A stretch of 58,625 nucleotides of DNA from Bradyrhizobium oropedii (GCF_020889685.1 NZ_JACMYO010000027.1:1-58625), one strand, 5' to 3'. Positions 48,047 to 57,223 are shown, counted from the first letter of the stretch. Made by a program: numbers and translations. The notes: a model not told the origin generated them from the letters alone.

Positions 48047-49081
48047 ATGGAATATCGCAATCTCGGTGCGTCCGGCCTGAAGGTCCCGGTGCTCAGCTTC
48101 GGTACTGGTACGTTCGGCGGCCAGGGACCGTTGTTCTCGGCCTGGGGACGCAGCGACGCCGTCGAAGCGCGGCGGTTGATCGACATCTGCCTCGAGGCCG
48201 GCGTCAATCTGTTCGACACGGCCGATGTCTATTCGAATGGTGCGTCCGAAGAGATCCTCGGTGCTGCGATCAAGGGCCGCCGCGACAAGGTCTTGATCTC
48301 GACCAAGACCGGTCTGCCGATGGGCGACGGCCCGCTCGACGCCGGCACGTCGCGATACCGCCTCGTCGCCGCGGTCGACGCCGCACTGCGCAGGCTCAAC
48401 ACCGACTATATCGATCTGCTGCAGCTTCATGCCTTCGATGCCTTCACGCCGGTCGACGAAGTGCTCTCGACGCTCGATACGCTGGTGCGCGCCGGCAAGC
48501 TGCGCTACGTCGGCGCCTCGAATTTCTCCGGTTGGCACTTGATGAAATCGCTTGCCACCGCCGAGCAGCAGGGCTGGCCGCGCTACGTGGCGCACCAGGT
48601 CTATTATTCGTTGGTCGGCCGCGACTATGAATCCGAGCTGATGCCGCTCGCGCTCGATCAGGGCGTCGGCGCGCTGGTCTGGAGCCCGCTCGGCTGGGGC
48701 CGGCTCACCGGCAAGATCAGACGTGGCCAGCCGCTGCCGAAGCACAGCCGCTTGCATGAGACCGCGCAGTTCGGGCCGGCGGTCGACGACGAGAAGCTTT
48801 TCGCGATCGTCGATGCGCTGGACACGGTGGCCATAGAGACCGGCCGCAGCGTGCCGCAGATCGCGATCGCCTGGCTGCTGACGCGCCCCAGCGTCTCATC
48901 CGTGATCATCGGCGCGCGCGATGAGGCGCAGCTTCGCGACAATCTCGGCGCTGTCGGCTGGTCGCTCTCGCCGGACCAGATCGCGCATCTCGACAAAGCA
49001 AGCGCGGTGATGCCGCCCTATCCCTATTATCCCTACCGAATCCAGGAAGGCTTTGCGCGGCTGAATCCGTCGCCGGTCTGA
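48047..49081 (+). CDS. Aldo/keto reductase
   Basis: This 344-residue NADPH-dependent oxidoreductase is a TIM barrel. It has the catalytic Asp and Tyr in NLFDTADVYSNGASE, Lys in LISTKTG and His in LLQLHAFD. The cofactor site is in WLLTRPSVSSVIIGARDEAQLRDNL. It is of the AKR family related to general stress reductases. The ATG at 48047 follows AAAGGAG. Grouped with an MFS exporter and a LysR regulator, it may detoxify a carbonyl compound that the exporter handles; this is inference. Confidence 0.9.
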   Translation: MEYRNLGASGLKVPVLSFGTGTFGGQGPLFSAWGRSDAVEARRLIDICLEAGVNLFDTADVYSNGASEEILGAAIKGRRDKVLISTKTGLPMGDGPLDAGTSRYRLVAAVDAALRRLNTDYIDLLQLHAFDAFTPVDEVLSTLDTLVRAGKLRYVGASNFSGWHLMKSLATAEQQGWPRYVAHQVYYSLVGRDYESELMPLALDQGVGALVWSPLGWGRLTGKIRRGQPLPKHSRLHETAQFGPAVDDEKLFAIVDALDTVAIETGRSVPQIAIAWLLTRPSVSSVIIGARDEAQLRDNLGAVGWSLSPDQIAHLDKASAVMPPYPYYPYRIQEGFARLNPSPV

Positions 49082-49142
49082 GGTCGGCGCAGCAGCGACG
49101 TGCTCGCCTCGCGGTTCACCACGAATTGTGGTTACATGAGCC

Positions 49143-50309
49143 ATGTCAAATGATCACATGGCTTTCCGCCAGCCAGTTCCTGCCGTGCCAAGCTATCGGC
49201 GCGGCTGGGTCGATGAGGCCGTGTCCGCGATCGAGGCAGATCAATGCCGGACCGCGGATACTCACTTGATGCGGCTGGTCGTGCCGGCGCTATCCGGCAT
49301 CGACATTTACCTGAAGGACGAATCGACTCATCCGACCGGCAGCCTCAAGCATCGCCTTGCAAGGTCCTTGTTCCTTTACGCGCTGTGTAATGGCCATATC
49401 CGCGAAAGCACTGCCGTGGTGGAAGCATCGTCCGGGTCGACGGCGGTCTCGGAGGCTTATTTTGCGCAGATGATCGGCGTGCCGTTCTGCGCGGTGATGC
49501 CGCGAACGACATCGGCCGAGAAAATCGCCGCGATCGAGCATTACGGCGGTAACTGCCATCTGATCGACGATGGTCGTGCGCTCTACACCGAGGCGGCCGC
49601 GCTCGCCGCGCGTCTCGGCGGTCACTACATGGATCAGTTCACGTTCGCGGAGCGCGCGACGGACTGGCGCGGCAACAACAATATCGCCGAGTCGATCTTC
49701 ACCCAGCTCAAGGGCGAGCAGCGTCCGTTGCCCGAATGGATCGTGATGAGCGCGGGCACCGGCGGCACATCCGCAACCATCGGGCGCTATCTGCGCTATC
49801 GCCAGTTTCCAACCAGGCTCTGTGTCGCCGACGTCGAGCACTCCGCTTTCTTTGATTGCTTCCGCGCCCAGGACCGCTCCCTGGTCTGCGAACGTCCCTC
49901 GCTGATCGAAGGCGTTGGCCGGCCGCGCTGCGAGCCGTCGTTCGTGCCGGGCGTGGTCGACCGCATGATGAAGATTCCAGATTCCGCATCGATCGCCGCG
50001 ATGAACGTGCTGTCGCGCCTGCTGCGCCGATCGGTCGGCGGCTCAACCGGCACCAACTTCCTGGCGCTTTGCCGTCTTGCGTCGGAGATGCGCCGTGCGG
50101 GTGAGAGCGGTGCGCTGGTGACGTTGATCTGCGATTCCGGCGAGCGGTACCGCCAGACCTATTATGAACCCGCGTGGCTGGAGTCCCGCGGGCTCGATCC
50201 GGCTCCTTATGAAGCGGAGCTGAATGCATTCCTCGGTGGTGCGCATCCACTCGGCTTCACGGTCGAGGATGTCCAAAATCCGCGCGACCACTCGAATGAT
50301 GCCGCATGA
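49143..50309 (+). CDS. PLP-dependent cysteine synthase-fold enzyme, Cds1-like
   Basis: This 388-residue fold-type II PLP enzyme has the Schiff-base Lys in PTGSLKHR (Lys 69) and the substrate loop [11 protein letters not shown] Gly-rich phosphate cup is [17 protein letters not shown], and there is a C-terminal CDSGERY. The pattern and length match L-cysteine desulfhydrase Cds1, which releases H2S, pyruvate and ammonia from cysteine. A cysteine synthase role is less likely because of the longer C-terminal part. It ends 68 bases from the convergent histidine kinase gene. Confidence 0.78.
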   Translation: MSNDHMAFRQPVPAVPSYRRGWVDEAVSAIEADQCRTADTHLMRLVVPALSGIDIYLKDESTHPTGSLKHRLARSLFLYALCNGHIRESTAVVEASSGSTAVSEAYFAQMIGVPFCAVMPRTTSAEKIAAIEHYGGNCHLIDDGRALYTEAAALAARLGGHYMDQFTFAERATDWRGNNNIAESIFTQLKGEQRPLPEWIVMSAGTGGTSATIGRYLRYRQFPTRLCVADVEHSAFFDCFRAQDRSLVCERPSLIEGVGRPRCEPSFVPGVVDRMMKIPDSASIAAMNVLSRLLRRSVGGSTGTNFLALCRLASEMRRAGESGALVTLICDSGERYRQTYYEPAWLESRGLDPAPYEAELNAFLGGAHPLGFTVEDVQNPRDHSNDAA

Positions 50310-50376
50310 ACATAGGTCAACTCGCCAGCCTGATCGCTGCGTCAAAGCCGGTCAACGCGCGGCGATATCCGGTCGA

Positions 50377-51753
50377 TCAGCAGGACGGATCAATTTTCGG
50401 GAATACCATGCGCATGCAGGCGCCGCCGGACGGCGCCTGATCGACCTCGATCCGGCCGCCGTGCAGGCGCATGATGGTCTGCACCAGGTCGAGACCGAGG
50501 CCGGCGCCGCGCCCGCCCGGATGCAGCCGGCGGAACGGCTCCAGGATCTGCTCGCGCTCGTCGGGCGGAACGCCGTCGCCGTCGTCGCAGACCTCGATCC
50601 GGCCTGTCTTCGTCACCCGAACCAGGATGGTGCCGCGCCGCTGCCCGTGATCGATGGCGTTCTGCACCAGATTGGTGAGCGCGCGTTCGAGCGCGGTCTG
50701 GTCGCCCGTCACCACGATCGTCTCGTCCTGCTGCTCAAAGGACATTTCATATCCCGCCGCGAAAGCCAGCGGCGCGAGATCGAGCACCACCTGCCGCGCG
50801 ACGCCGACCAGATTGACGGGGCCGAACGTGTCGGCGCGTTGATCGAGCCGTTGCAGGTCCAATAGCTGACCGGCCATGACGCTGAGGCGAGTGGCGTCCT
50901 CGAGCAGATGGGTCTTCTCCGGTCCCGCCTGCAATGACGCGACCCGTGTCGAGAGAATCGCGATCGGCGTGCGGAGCTCGTGCGCGGCGTCGGCGAGAAA
51001 GCGGCGATGGCGCTCGTAGCCCCTGTCGAGCCGGTCGAGCGCGGCATTGATGGCCTTGACCAGCGGGGTGATCTCGATCGGGACCTTGTCGAGCGGCAAT
51101 TGCACGCCGCGCTGATCGATGTCGATGCGCTCGGCTTGCTTGGCGACCTGGGCGAGGCCTGTCATGGCCCGGCGCACCACGAATGGGGTCGCGACCAGCG
51201 TCGCCAGCGTCATCAGCACGATGATCGGCAGGATCATGTTGAGGAACAGCAGGGGTGTGCTCTCGAGCGCGCGCCACATCGAAAGCTGGCCGTATGTGCC
51301 GGTCAGGATCTGGATACGTCCTGCCGACGTATCGACCCATTTGACGAGACCCGCGGGGCGCGCGGCTTCCGCGGCGTTCCATTTGAGCCGCGCCTCGCTG
51401 ACATGATCGAGGGCTGAGGCGATCGGCAAAAATTGCGTGGGCACCGCGCCCTCGGACAGCTGGTGCCCTTCGGCGTCGCGGATGACGAACCAGAGGTCGG
51501 CGTGCTCGGCGCGCAATGCGGCCAGTTCCGGCGATTGGCGCAACGTCAGGCCGCCTGCTTCATCGCGTATGATGGCGTCGCGCAGCGTGTCGAGCGTGCT
51601 GCCTTCGTACTCGCCGATCAGCAGCCCCGCCCGCAGCAGCCCGATCGCGGCGGCCCCGATCAGCAGAATCAGCAGGGTCAACGTGACCGCCTGCAGGCCC
51701 GCAAGTCGTCCGACCAGGCGCCAGGTGAGAGATCGCGGTCGCAGCACGCTCAC
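50377..51753 (-). CDS. Two-component sensor histidine kinase
   Basis: This 458-residue sensor has two membrane helices (about 21-40 and 168-192) enclosing a periplasmic domain of about 125 residues. A HAMP-like linker follows at about 193-245, then the H-box DAAHELRTPIA (His 258), the N-box NLVQNAIDHG and the G boxes DDGDGVP and GAGLGLDLV. It is the kinase partner of the response regulator upstream, whose stop overlaps this start by four bases (ATGA). The periplasmic sensor domain shows no known ligand motif. Confidence 0.92.
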   Translation of the reverse strand: MSVLRPRSLTWRLVGRLAGLQAVTLTLLILLIGAAAIGLLRAGLLIGEYEGSTLDTLRDAIIRDEAGGLTLRQSPELAALRAEHADLWFVIRDAEGHQLSEGAVPTQFLPIASALDHVSEARLKWNAAEAARPAGLVKWVDTSAGRIQILTGTYGQLSMWRALESTPLLFLNMILPIIVLMTLATLVATPFVVRRAMTGLAQVAKQAERIDIDQRGVQLPLDKVPIEITPLVKAINAALDRLDRGYERHRRFLADAAHELRTPIAILSTRVASLQAGPEKTHLLEDATRLSVMAGQLLDLQRLDQRADTFGPVNLVGVARQVVLDLAPLAFAAGYEMSFEQQDETIVVTGDQTALERALTNLVQNAIDHGQRRGTILVRVTKTGRIEVCDDGDGVPPDEREQILEPFRRLHPGGRGAGLGLDLVQTIMRLHGGRIEVDQAPSGGACMRMVFPKIDPSC

Positions 51754-52424
51754 GGTGTCTCCCGCAGCACATAGCCGAGGCCCCGAACGCCGTTGATCGT
51801 GACGCCGGCGTCGGCCTCGGCGAGCCGGCGGCGCAGACGCGACACATGGGTATCCAGCGCATTGGGCTGCACGTCGTCGTCGAGGCCGTAGACCGCCTCC
51901 ATCAGCGCGGAGCGCTGCACCATGCGTCCCATCCGATGCAGCAGCGTCTCGAGCACCAGCCGTTCGCGGCGCGGCATCTCCAGGGGACGTCCGTCGACGC
52001 TGGCCTCGCGATGGGCGAAGTCGAACGACAGGCGGCCGATCCGCGCGGCGTGTTGCTGGACATTCGCCGGCCGACGCAGCAGCGCCCGCAACCGCGCCAG
52101 CAGTTCCTCGAACGCAAACGGCTTGCCGAGATAATCGTCCGCGCCGCTGTCGAGGCCCGAGATCCGGTCCGCGAGCTCGCCGCGGGCCGTCAGCACCAGC
52201 ACCGGCACGGCGTTGCCGCTCGCGCGCAATTTCGGAATCAGCGTCAGCCCGTCGCCGTCGGGCAATTGCCGGTCGAGCACGATCGCGTCGTAGTTTCCCG
52301 CCGCGGCAATCGCCTCGGCTTCCAGAAGGTCCGGCGCATGATCGACCAGCATGTCGTGCCGTGCGAGCGCCGCACGTAGCGCCGCGACCATGTCCGGCTG
52401 GTCCTCCACCAACAGCACCCGCAT
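51750..52424 (-). CDS. OmpR-family response regulator
   Basis: This 224-residue regulator has a receiver domain (MRVLLVEDQPDMV, phospho-acceptor Asp 51 in AIVLDRQLPDG, Lys 101 in LGKPFAF) and a C-terminal winged helix (REASVDGRPLEMPRRERLVLETLL...NALDTHVSRLRRRL). It starts divergently from the PmtA-like gene 264 bases away, so it may control that operon. The ATG at 52424 is preferred over ATG 52445 because the receiver domain begins there. Confidence 0.92.
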   Translation of the reverse strand: MRVLLVEDQPDMVAALRAALARHDMLVDHAPDLLEAEAIAAAGNYDAIVLDRQLPDGDGLTLIPKLRASGNAVPVLVLTARGELADRISGLDSGADDYLGKPFAFEELLARLRALLRRPANVQQHAARIGRLSFDFAHREASVDGRPLEMPRRERLVLETLLHRMGRMVQRSALMEAVYGLDDDVQPNALDTHVSRLRRRLAEADAGVTINGVRGLGYVLRETP

Positions 52425-52583
52425 TCGTTGTCTCGATCCCCGCATCGGTTCGTCATTCGATCTGCCGGGTTTATGTCGCATTCATTGCGGCAACCTTGCG
52501 GCCTGTCAGCTCAAATGCGTCGCCGGCCAAAATTTCGTCCGCGCGCAGATTCGCGACAGGCTGACGCAAGCTTCGCATGAGAC

Positions 52584-52623
52584 AGACACGTGCTGGGGGC
52601 ACCTGCAATGCGAAAGACACGTG
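52584..52623. promoter_or_regulatory. Spaced direct repeat AGACACGTG, candidate operator
   Basis: AGACACGTG occurs at 52584-52592 and again at 52615-52623. The 31 bases start to start put both copies on the same face of the helix. They lie 66-105 bases before the PmtA-like start and 160-200 bases from the response-regulator start. OmpR-type regulators often bind direct repeats, so this is a candidate site. Confidence 0.4.
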
Positions 52624-52688
52624 AATGACCTTGCCAACTAACTTCCGCCGCGACGCCGGCAACGCGCTCATCATGCGGGAGCCCCAGC

Positions 52689-53267
52689 ATGCCAGCCGCT
52701 GACATCCTGCCGTTCTTCCGCGCCTGGGTGCGCAATCCGCTGCGTGTTGCCGCAGTCGCGCCGTCCGGGCCGGCCGTCGCGTCCCTCATGACGCAGGAGA
52801 TCACGGCAGACACCGGTCCCGTGATCGAGCTCGGTCCCGGCACGGGCGTCTTTACCGATGCCTTGCTTCGCCGCGGCGTGAGGCAGCGGGATCTGACGCT
52901 GGTGGAGTGCGGCTCCGAGTTCATCCCGCTGCTGCAGGGGCGCTTCCCGGGTGCGCGGGTGCTCTGGATGGACGCTGCGTGGCTGAAGAGAGAGAGGCTG
53001 TTCGAAGGGGCGCCGGTCGGTGCGGTCGTGAGCGGCCTCGGGCTTCTCATCATGCCACCCGAGAAGGTCACGACGATCCTCGATGGCGCGTTCGGCTATC
53101 TCCGCGCCGACGGGGCGTTCTACCAGATCACCTATGGTCCGCGCTGTCCTGTCGCAGACGTGATCCTCGATCGCCTCGATCTGCAGGCGACCTGCATCGG
53201 GCAGACATTTCGCAACCTGCCTCCGGCGTCCGTCTATCGGATCAGCCGCCGCCACCCCCACGCTTGA
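52689..53267 (+). CDS. PmtA-like phospholipid N-methyltransferase
   Basis: This 192-residue SAM-dependent enzyme is of the rhizobial PmtA type. It opens with FFRAWVRNPLRVAAVAPSGPAVASLM, followed by SAM motif I VIELGPGTGVFTDALLRRG and LTLVECGSEFIPLL. The later block AVVSGLGLLIMP stands where PmtA has SAVPML. The end ITYGPRCPVAD resembles the QISYGP of PmtA. PmtA methylates phosphatidylethanolamine toward phosphatidylcholine. The changed motif IV makes another lipid substrate possible. It is the first gene of an operon with DedA, phosphoesterase and glycosyltransferase genes. Confidence 0.75.
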   Translation: MPAADILPFFRAWVRNPLRVAAVAPSGPAVASLMTQEITADTGPVIELGPGTGVFTDALLRRGVRQRDLTLVECGSEFIPLLQGRFPGARVLWMDAAWLKRERLFEGAPVGAVVSGLGLLIMPPEKVTTILDGAFGYLRADGAFYQITYGPRCPVADVILDRLDLQATCIGQTFRNLPPASVYRISRRHPHA

Positions 53268-53278
53268 TCGAGGTCGCC

Positions 53279-53938
53279 ATGGACACGTCGAGCACGATCG
53301 CAATGTTTCTGCATTTCGGCCTGGTGGGAGTTGGCTGCCTCGCCGTCGCCGAGAAGTTCATTCCGCTGTTGCCGTCCTACGTGCTGCTGATGCTGCTCGG
53401 GCTGACGGTCTCCGACGGCACCACGCTCGCGATGACCATCCTGGCGACCAGCGCGGGATCGGTCGTCGGCGCGATCGGCTGGTACGGGCTCGGCCGCGCG
53501 CTCGGCTCGCGGCGTATTGAAGGGCTGGTGACGCGCTTTGGCAAGTTCGTCTTGCTGCGGCCTTCGCTCTATCGACAGCTCACCGATGCCTATCGCGGCA
53601 ATCATTTCTGGGTGACGCTGATCGGTCAGACCCTGCCCACCGTGCGGATCTATCTGGCCCTGCCCGCCGGCGTGCTGCGGCTGGAGCCCCGCGCCTTCGT
53701 GATGGCGACGGCAATCGGCACCCTGATCTGGAACATGCCGTTCCTCAGTCTGGGCTATGCGCTGCGCGGCAGCGGCCACGATCCCGTCAGCCTCGGCTTC
53801 TGGGTGGTGGTGGTGCTGATCGCGGTGGAGATCGCGCTCTTCCTCGGATTTCGGTTCTACAAGCGCTCGCTCGCGCCGCCGCGTCTCGCGGAGCCGCGCG
53901 CTCTTCCCTCACGCTTTCCGGTAGAGGAGGGCGCATGA
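53279..53938 (+). CDS. DedA family membrane protein
   Basis: This 219-residue membrane protein has the DedA/SNARE-associated (VTT) fold. It has an N-terminal re-entrant segment (FLHFGLVGVGCLAVAEKFIPLLPSYVLLMLLG), GSVVGAIGWYGLGRALGSR, and the conserved HFWVTLIGQTLPTVRIYLALPAGVLRL. Several DedA proteins flip lipid carriers or phospholipids across the membrane. It begins 11 bases after the PmtA-like gene and overlaps the next gene by four bases (ATGA). Confidence 0.88.
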   Translation: MDTSSTIAMFLHFGLVGVGCLAVAEKFIPLLPSYVLLMLLGLTVSDGTTLAMTILATSAGSVVGAIGWYGLGRALGSRRIEGLVTRFGKFVLLRPSLYRQLTDAYRGNHFWVTLIGQTLPTVRIYLALPAGVLRLEPRAFVMATAIGTLIWNMPFLSLGYALRGSGHDPVSLGFWVVVVLIAVEIALFLGFRFYKRSLAPPRLAEPRALPSRFPVEEGA

Positions 53939-55038
53939 AAATCCATCTGTCACGTCTGTGGCCCGGTTCGGACGCCCTCGAACGGGCGGCCGCGACATTG
54001 CTGGTCCTTGCCGCAAGCTATCAGTTCGGTGTCGCCGCTTCGACCGGACGATATCGCGCGGCCGAGTTCGCGCTGCTGGTCCTTGCCGGAGGCATCTATT
54101 GGCATCGCTCGATCTTCCGGCGATGTGCCAGCCGCGATGTCACGAAGGTCCTCGCAGGATTGGCCGAGGCCATGGCGATCGCGTTTCGGCGGGACGCCCA
54201 AACTCCGGTGTGTGGTGATCGCGCGAGCGTGGCGCGGCTCTCGGCGCGGCTACCCGTCAAGGTCAGAAGCCTCTTCATCTCCGATATCCATCTCGGAACC
54301 AGGGGATGTCAGGCGGAGCGGTTGATCGACTTCCTTCGTCACTATGATGCCGAAACCCTATTCCTGGTCGGCGACATCGTCGACGGCTGGCGCCTGCGGT
54401 CGAGCTGGTATTGGCCCACGGCGCACAACGCGGTCGTGCGGGAGCTGATCGCTTTCGCGCAAAGCGGCCGCCGCCTGGTCTACATTCCCGGCAATCACGA
54501 CGAATGCCTGCGTGACTACGCCGGTGCTGCGTTCGGCGCCGTCGAAATCGTCGACCGGGCGATCCATCGCGGCCTCGATGGCCGCGACTATCTCGTCGTT
54601 CACGGGGACCATTTCGATGTCGTGGTACGGCACGCGCGCTGGCTCGCTCTGCTCGGCGATTTCGGCTACCGGGCCGCACTGGCCTCCAATGTCTGGCTCA
54701 ACTGGATCCGGCGCCGGTTCGGGTTCGGTTATTGGTCGTTCTCGTCCTGGGCCAAGTTGCGGGTCAAGAATGCGGTCAACCACATCGGCCGGTTCGAGGA
54801 GGTCCTGTCATCCGAGGCGAGGCGTTGCAACGTTCAGGGCCTGATCTGCGGTCACATCCACCACGCGGCGATGCACGACGATTTCGGTGTCCGCTACATC
54901 AATACCGGGGATTGGGTGGAGTCCTGCACCGGCGTGATCGAGCGCTACGACGGGCAGTTCGAAATCGTCCGATGGACCGATGCGCAGGTGGAGTTGGACG
55001 CGGCGGGCTTCGCGCCGCTCGCGGAGGCCGTCGCCTGA
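53935..55038 (+). CDS. Calcineurin-like phosphoesterase, LpxH/PlcP type, with membrane N-terminus
   Basis: This 367-residue protein has two hydrophobic N-terminal segments (about 17-36 and 43-56) and then a binuclear metallophosphoesterase domain. The metal ligands are SDIHLG (116-121), VGDIVDGW (145-152), GNHDE (186-190), VHGDHFD (222-228) and GHIHH (306-310). Automated annotation would call it UDP-2,3-diacylglucosamine diphosphatase. The rhizobial phospholipase C PlcP, which removes phospholipid head groups under phosphate limitation, has the same domain. With a glycosyltransferase directly downstream (TGATG overlap), a PlcP-like role is more likely here. Confidence 0.78.
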   Translation: MKIHLSRLWPGSDALERAAATLLVLAASYQFGVAASTGRYRAAEFALLVLAGGIYWHRSIFRRCASRDVTKVLAGLAEAMAIAFRRDAQTPVCGDRASVARLSARLPVKVRSLFISDIHLGTRGCQAERLIDFLRHYDAETLFLVGDIVDGWRLRSSWYWPTAHNAVVRELIAFAQSGRRLVYIPGNHDECLRDYAGAAFGAVEIVDRAIHRGLDGRDYLVVHGDHFDVVVRHARWLALLGDFGYRAALASNVWLNWIRRRFGFGYWSFSSWAKLRVKNAVNHIGRFEEVLSSEARRCNVQGLICGHIHHAAMHDDFGVRYINTGDWVESCTGVIERYDGQFEIVRWTDAQVELDAAGFAPLAEAVA

Positions 55039-56069
55039 TGCGTGTGCTGGTGGCAACCGACGCCTGGCGTCCGCAGATCAACGGCGTGGTCCGCTCGCTC
55101 GAATACCTCGCCAGCGAGGCGCCGTCGCTCGGCGCCGAGATCACGTTCCTGACGCCGGCCGATTTCCGCACCATACCGTTGCCCGGCTATCCGGAGATCC
55201 GGCTGGCGCTGCCGTCGGTCGGGCGGATCGAGCGCGCGATCGCGGCGGCGCGCCCGCACTCGGTCCACATCGCGACCGAAGGCCCGATCGGCTGGATCAG
55301 CCGACATGTCTGCCAGACGCGGGGCTATCCGTTCACGACCAGCTATCACACGCGCTTTCCCGAATATCTCGCCGCGCGGCTGCCGGTCCCGCTGCGGTGG
55401 AGTTATGCGGCGCTGCGCCGCTTCCACAATGGCGGCGACGGCATCATGGTCGGCTCGCCGTCGCTCGAGCGGGCGCTGAAAGCCCACGGCTTCCGCAAAT
55501 TGATGCCATGGTCGCGCGGCGTCGATGCCGAGCTGTTTTGCCCCCGCGTGGAGCGGCCGCTGGCTTTCCCCGCGCCGGTGTTTCTCTATGTCGGCCGCGT
55601 CGCGGTCGAGAAGAACCTCGATGCCTTTCTCGGTCTCGACCTGCCGGGCTCGAAAGTCGTGGTCGGGGATGGGCCGTTGCGCAGCAGCCTGCAAGCCCGA
55701 TTTCCGCAAACGCACTTCCTCGGCACGCGAACCGGCCGGGCGCTGGCCGATGTCTATGCGTCGGCCGACGTCATGGTGTTTCCAAGCCTGACCGATACGT
55801 TCGGGATGGTGATCCTCGAAGCGCTGGCCAGCGGCCTGCCGGTTGCGGCCTATCCGGTGATGGGACCGCTCGACGTCATCGGCAAGTCCGGCTGTGGTTG
55901 TCTCGATCACGATTTGCGCCGCGCAGCGCTCGGCGCGCTGCATGTGCCGCGCGAGAAATGCCGCGCCCACGCGTTGACCTTTACCTGGCAGGAAAGCGTG
56001 CGGCAGTTTCTCGACAATATCGGACGGGCGCACGCCATGCCGGCACGCACAGCCGTCGCGGGAGGATGA
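55038..56069 (+). CDS. GT4-type glycosyltransferase
   Basis: This 343-residue two-domain (GT-B) enzyme has an N-terminal acceptor domain (MRVLVATDAWRPQINGVVRSLEYLA, TSYHTRFPEYLAARL). The C-terminal donor domain has LYVGRVAVEKNLDAFL, VVVGDGPLRSSL, and the EX7E-like block FPSLTDTFGMVILEALASGLPVAAYP. It resembles the MgtA group of mannosyl- and glucosyltransferases acting on diacylglycerol or lipid acceptors. It is coupled to the phosphoesterase by a one-base overlap, so it could glycosylate the diacylglycerol that enzyme releases. Donor sugar is unknown. Confidence 0.83.
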   Translation: MRVLVATDAWRPQINGVVRSLEYLASEAPSLGAEITFLTPADFRTIPLPGYPEIRLALPSVGRIERAIAAARPHSVHIATEGPIGWISRHVCQTRGYPFTTSYHTRFPEYLAARLPVPLRWSYAALRRFHNGGDGIMVGSPSLERALKAHGFRKLMPWSRGVDAELFCPRVERPLAFPAPVFLYVGRVAVEKNLDAFLGLDLPGSKVVVGDGPLRSSLQARFPQTHFLGTRTGRALADVYASADVMVFPSLTDTFGMVILEALASGLPVAAYPVMGPLDVIGKSGCGCLDHDLRRAALGALHVPREKCRAHALTFTWQESVRQFLDNIGRAHAMPARTAVAGG

Positions 56070-56092
56070 CGCCGCGCTCGATTGCAGATCGA

Positions 56093-57223
56093 CTAGCTGC
56101 CCAGCAGCTCCGTGATCAGCCCCGCCGCCTTGATCCCGGTGCCGCTGATGATGACGACAGTGCGTTCCGCCGGCCGGATCGCGCCGCGCTGCTTCAGGAC
56201 GTCGAGTGCGGCGGCGGCCGAGGCCGAGGTCGGCTCGACGAACAGGCCGGTGCGCGCGAGCCGCTTCAAGGCGGCGACGATGCCGTCTTCGGGAACAGCG
56301 ACCGTGCCGCCGTCGCTCTCCTTCAGCGCCGCGATCATCTGCTTCAGCCGCAGCGGATGCTTGATCGCGGTGCCCTCGGCGATGGTCTTGTGGACCGCGC
56401 GATCGACCGGCGTGTCGACGCCGGCGGCAAAGCTGGCATCGACCGGCGAGCAGTTGAGCGGCTGCGCCCCGAACAGGCGCGGCAGCTTCTTGATCTGTCC
56501 GGCCGCCAGCAACTCCTTGAAGCCGATATAGCAGCCGAGCAGGCTGCTGCCGGCGCCGACCGGCATGATGACATTGTCCGGCGCGGTGAAGCCAAAATCC
56601 TCCCAGATCTCGTAGGCCAGCGACTTGGTGCCTTGCAGGAAGAACGGTTGCCAGTTGTGGCTGGAGTAGAAGATCTGCTTCGACTGGCGGATCGCTTCCG
56701 CCTCGGATTCCTCGCGCGGGCCTTCGACCAGCTGCACCTCGGCGCCGAAGGCGTGCATCTGCGCCACCTTCATCGGCGACGTGGTGGCCGGCGCAAGGAT
56801 CCTGACCCGCATGCCACCCGCTGCGCCATAGGCCGAGACGGACGCGCCGCCATTGCCGGAAGAGTCCTCCAGCACCGCATCGACGCCGAGCTGGCGCAGG
56901 AACGACAGCATCACCGTGGTGCCGCGATCCTTGAAGCTTGCGGTCGGATTGAACCATTCGAGCTTGAAATGCGGCCGCAGCTCGTCCCATTCCTTCTCGA
57001 CCGCAGGCGTGCAGCCTTCGCCCATCGTGATCGGCTGCTTGATCTCGACCGGCAGCGCGGCCCGATAGCGCCACAGCGACCGCGTGCCGCGATCGATCTC
57101 GTCGCGGGAGATGCCGGGCAGCGGTGTGACGAGCAGCGGCTTGCCTTCATCCGAGCACCAGCGCGGGACATCCAGCGGGTAGAGCTTGCCGTTGAGCGGG
57201 TCGATGTAGCTGGATGATGGCAT
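56093..57223 (-). CDS. Threonine synthase-like PLP enzyme
   Basis: This 376-residue fold-type II PLP enzyme has the Schiff-base Lys in NPTASFKDRG (about residue 98). It also has SSGNGGASVSAYGAAGGM, VMPVGAGSSLLGCYIGF and the end VVIISGTGIKAAG. The N-terminal RWCSDEGKPLLV is close to the zinc-ribbon-like start of some threonine synthases, but only one Cys remains. It could make threonine from O-phosphohomoserine or be a related lyase. The ATG at 57223 sits 9 bases after GAGGA; the ATG at 57232 is too close to it. Confidence 0.75.
   Translation of the reverse strand: MPSSSYIDPLNGKLYPLDVPRWCSDEGKPLLVTPLPGISRDEIDRGTRSLWRYRAALPVEIKQPITMGEGCTPAVEKEWDELRPHFKLEWFNPTASFKDRGTTVMLSFLRQLGVDAVLEDSSGNGGASVSAYGAAGGMRVRILAPATTSPMKVAQMHAFGAEVQLVEGPREESEAEAIRQSKQIFYSSHNWQPFFLQGTKSLAYEIWEDFGFTAPDNVIMPVGAGSSLLGCYIGFKELLAAGQIKKLPRLFGAQPLNCSPVDASFAAGVDTPVDRAVHKTIAEGTAIKHPLRLKQMIAALKESDGGTVAVPEDGIVAALKRLARTGLFVEPTSASAAAALDVLKQRGAIRPAERTVVIISGTGIKAAGLITELLGS

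Noticed and set aside
52425..52688. Pho box before the lipid operon
   Set aside because: The nearest candidates (CTGTCAG and a CTGTCGC on the other strand) do not form the required pair of 7-mers with correct spacing.
54945..57074. Minus-strand frame of 709 codons spanning the glycosyltransferase and threonine-synthase-like genes
   Set aside because: It runs antisense through the glycosyltransferase and in a wrong frame through the PLP enzyme. Both real genes have intact motifs.
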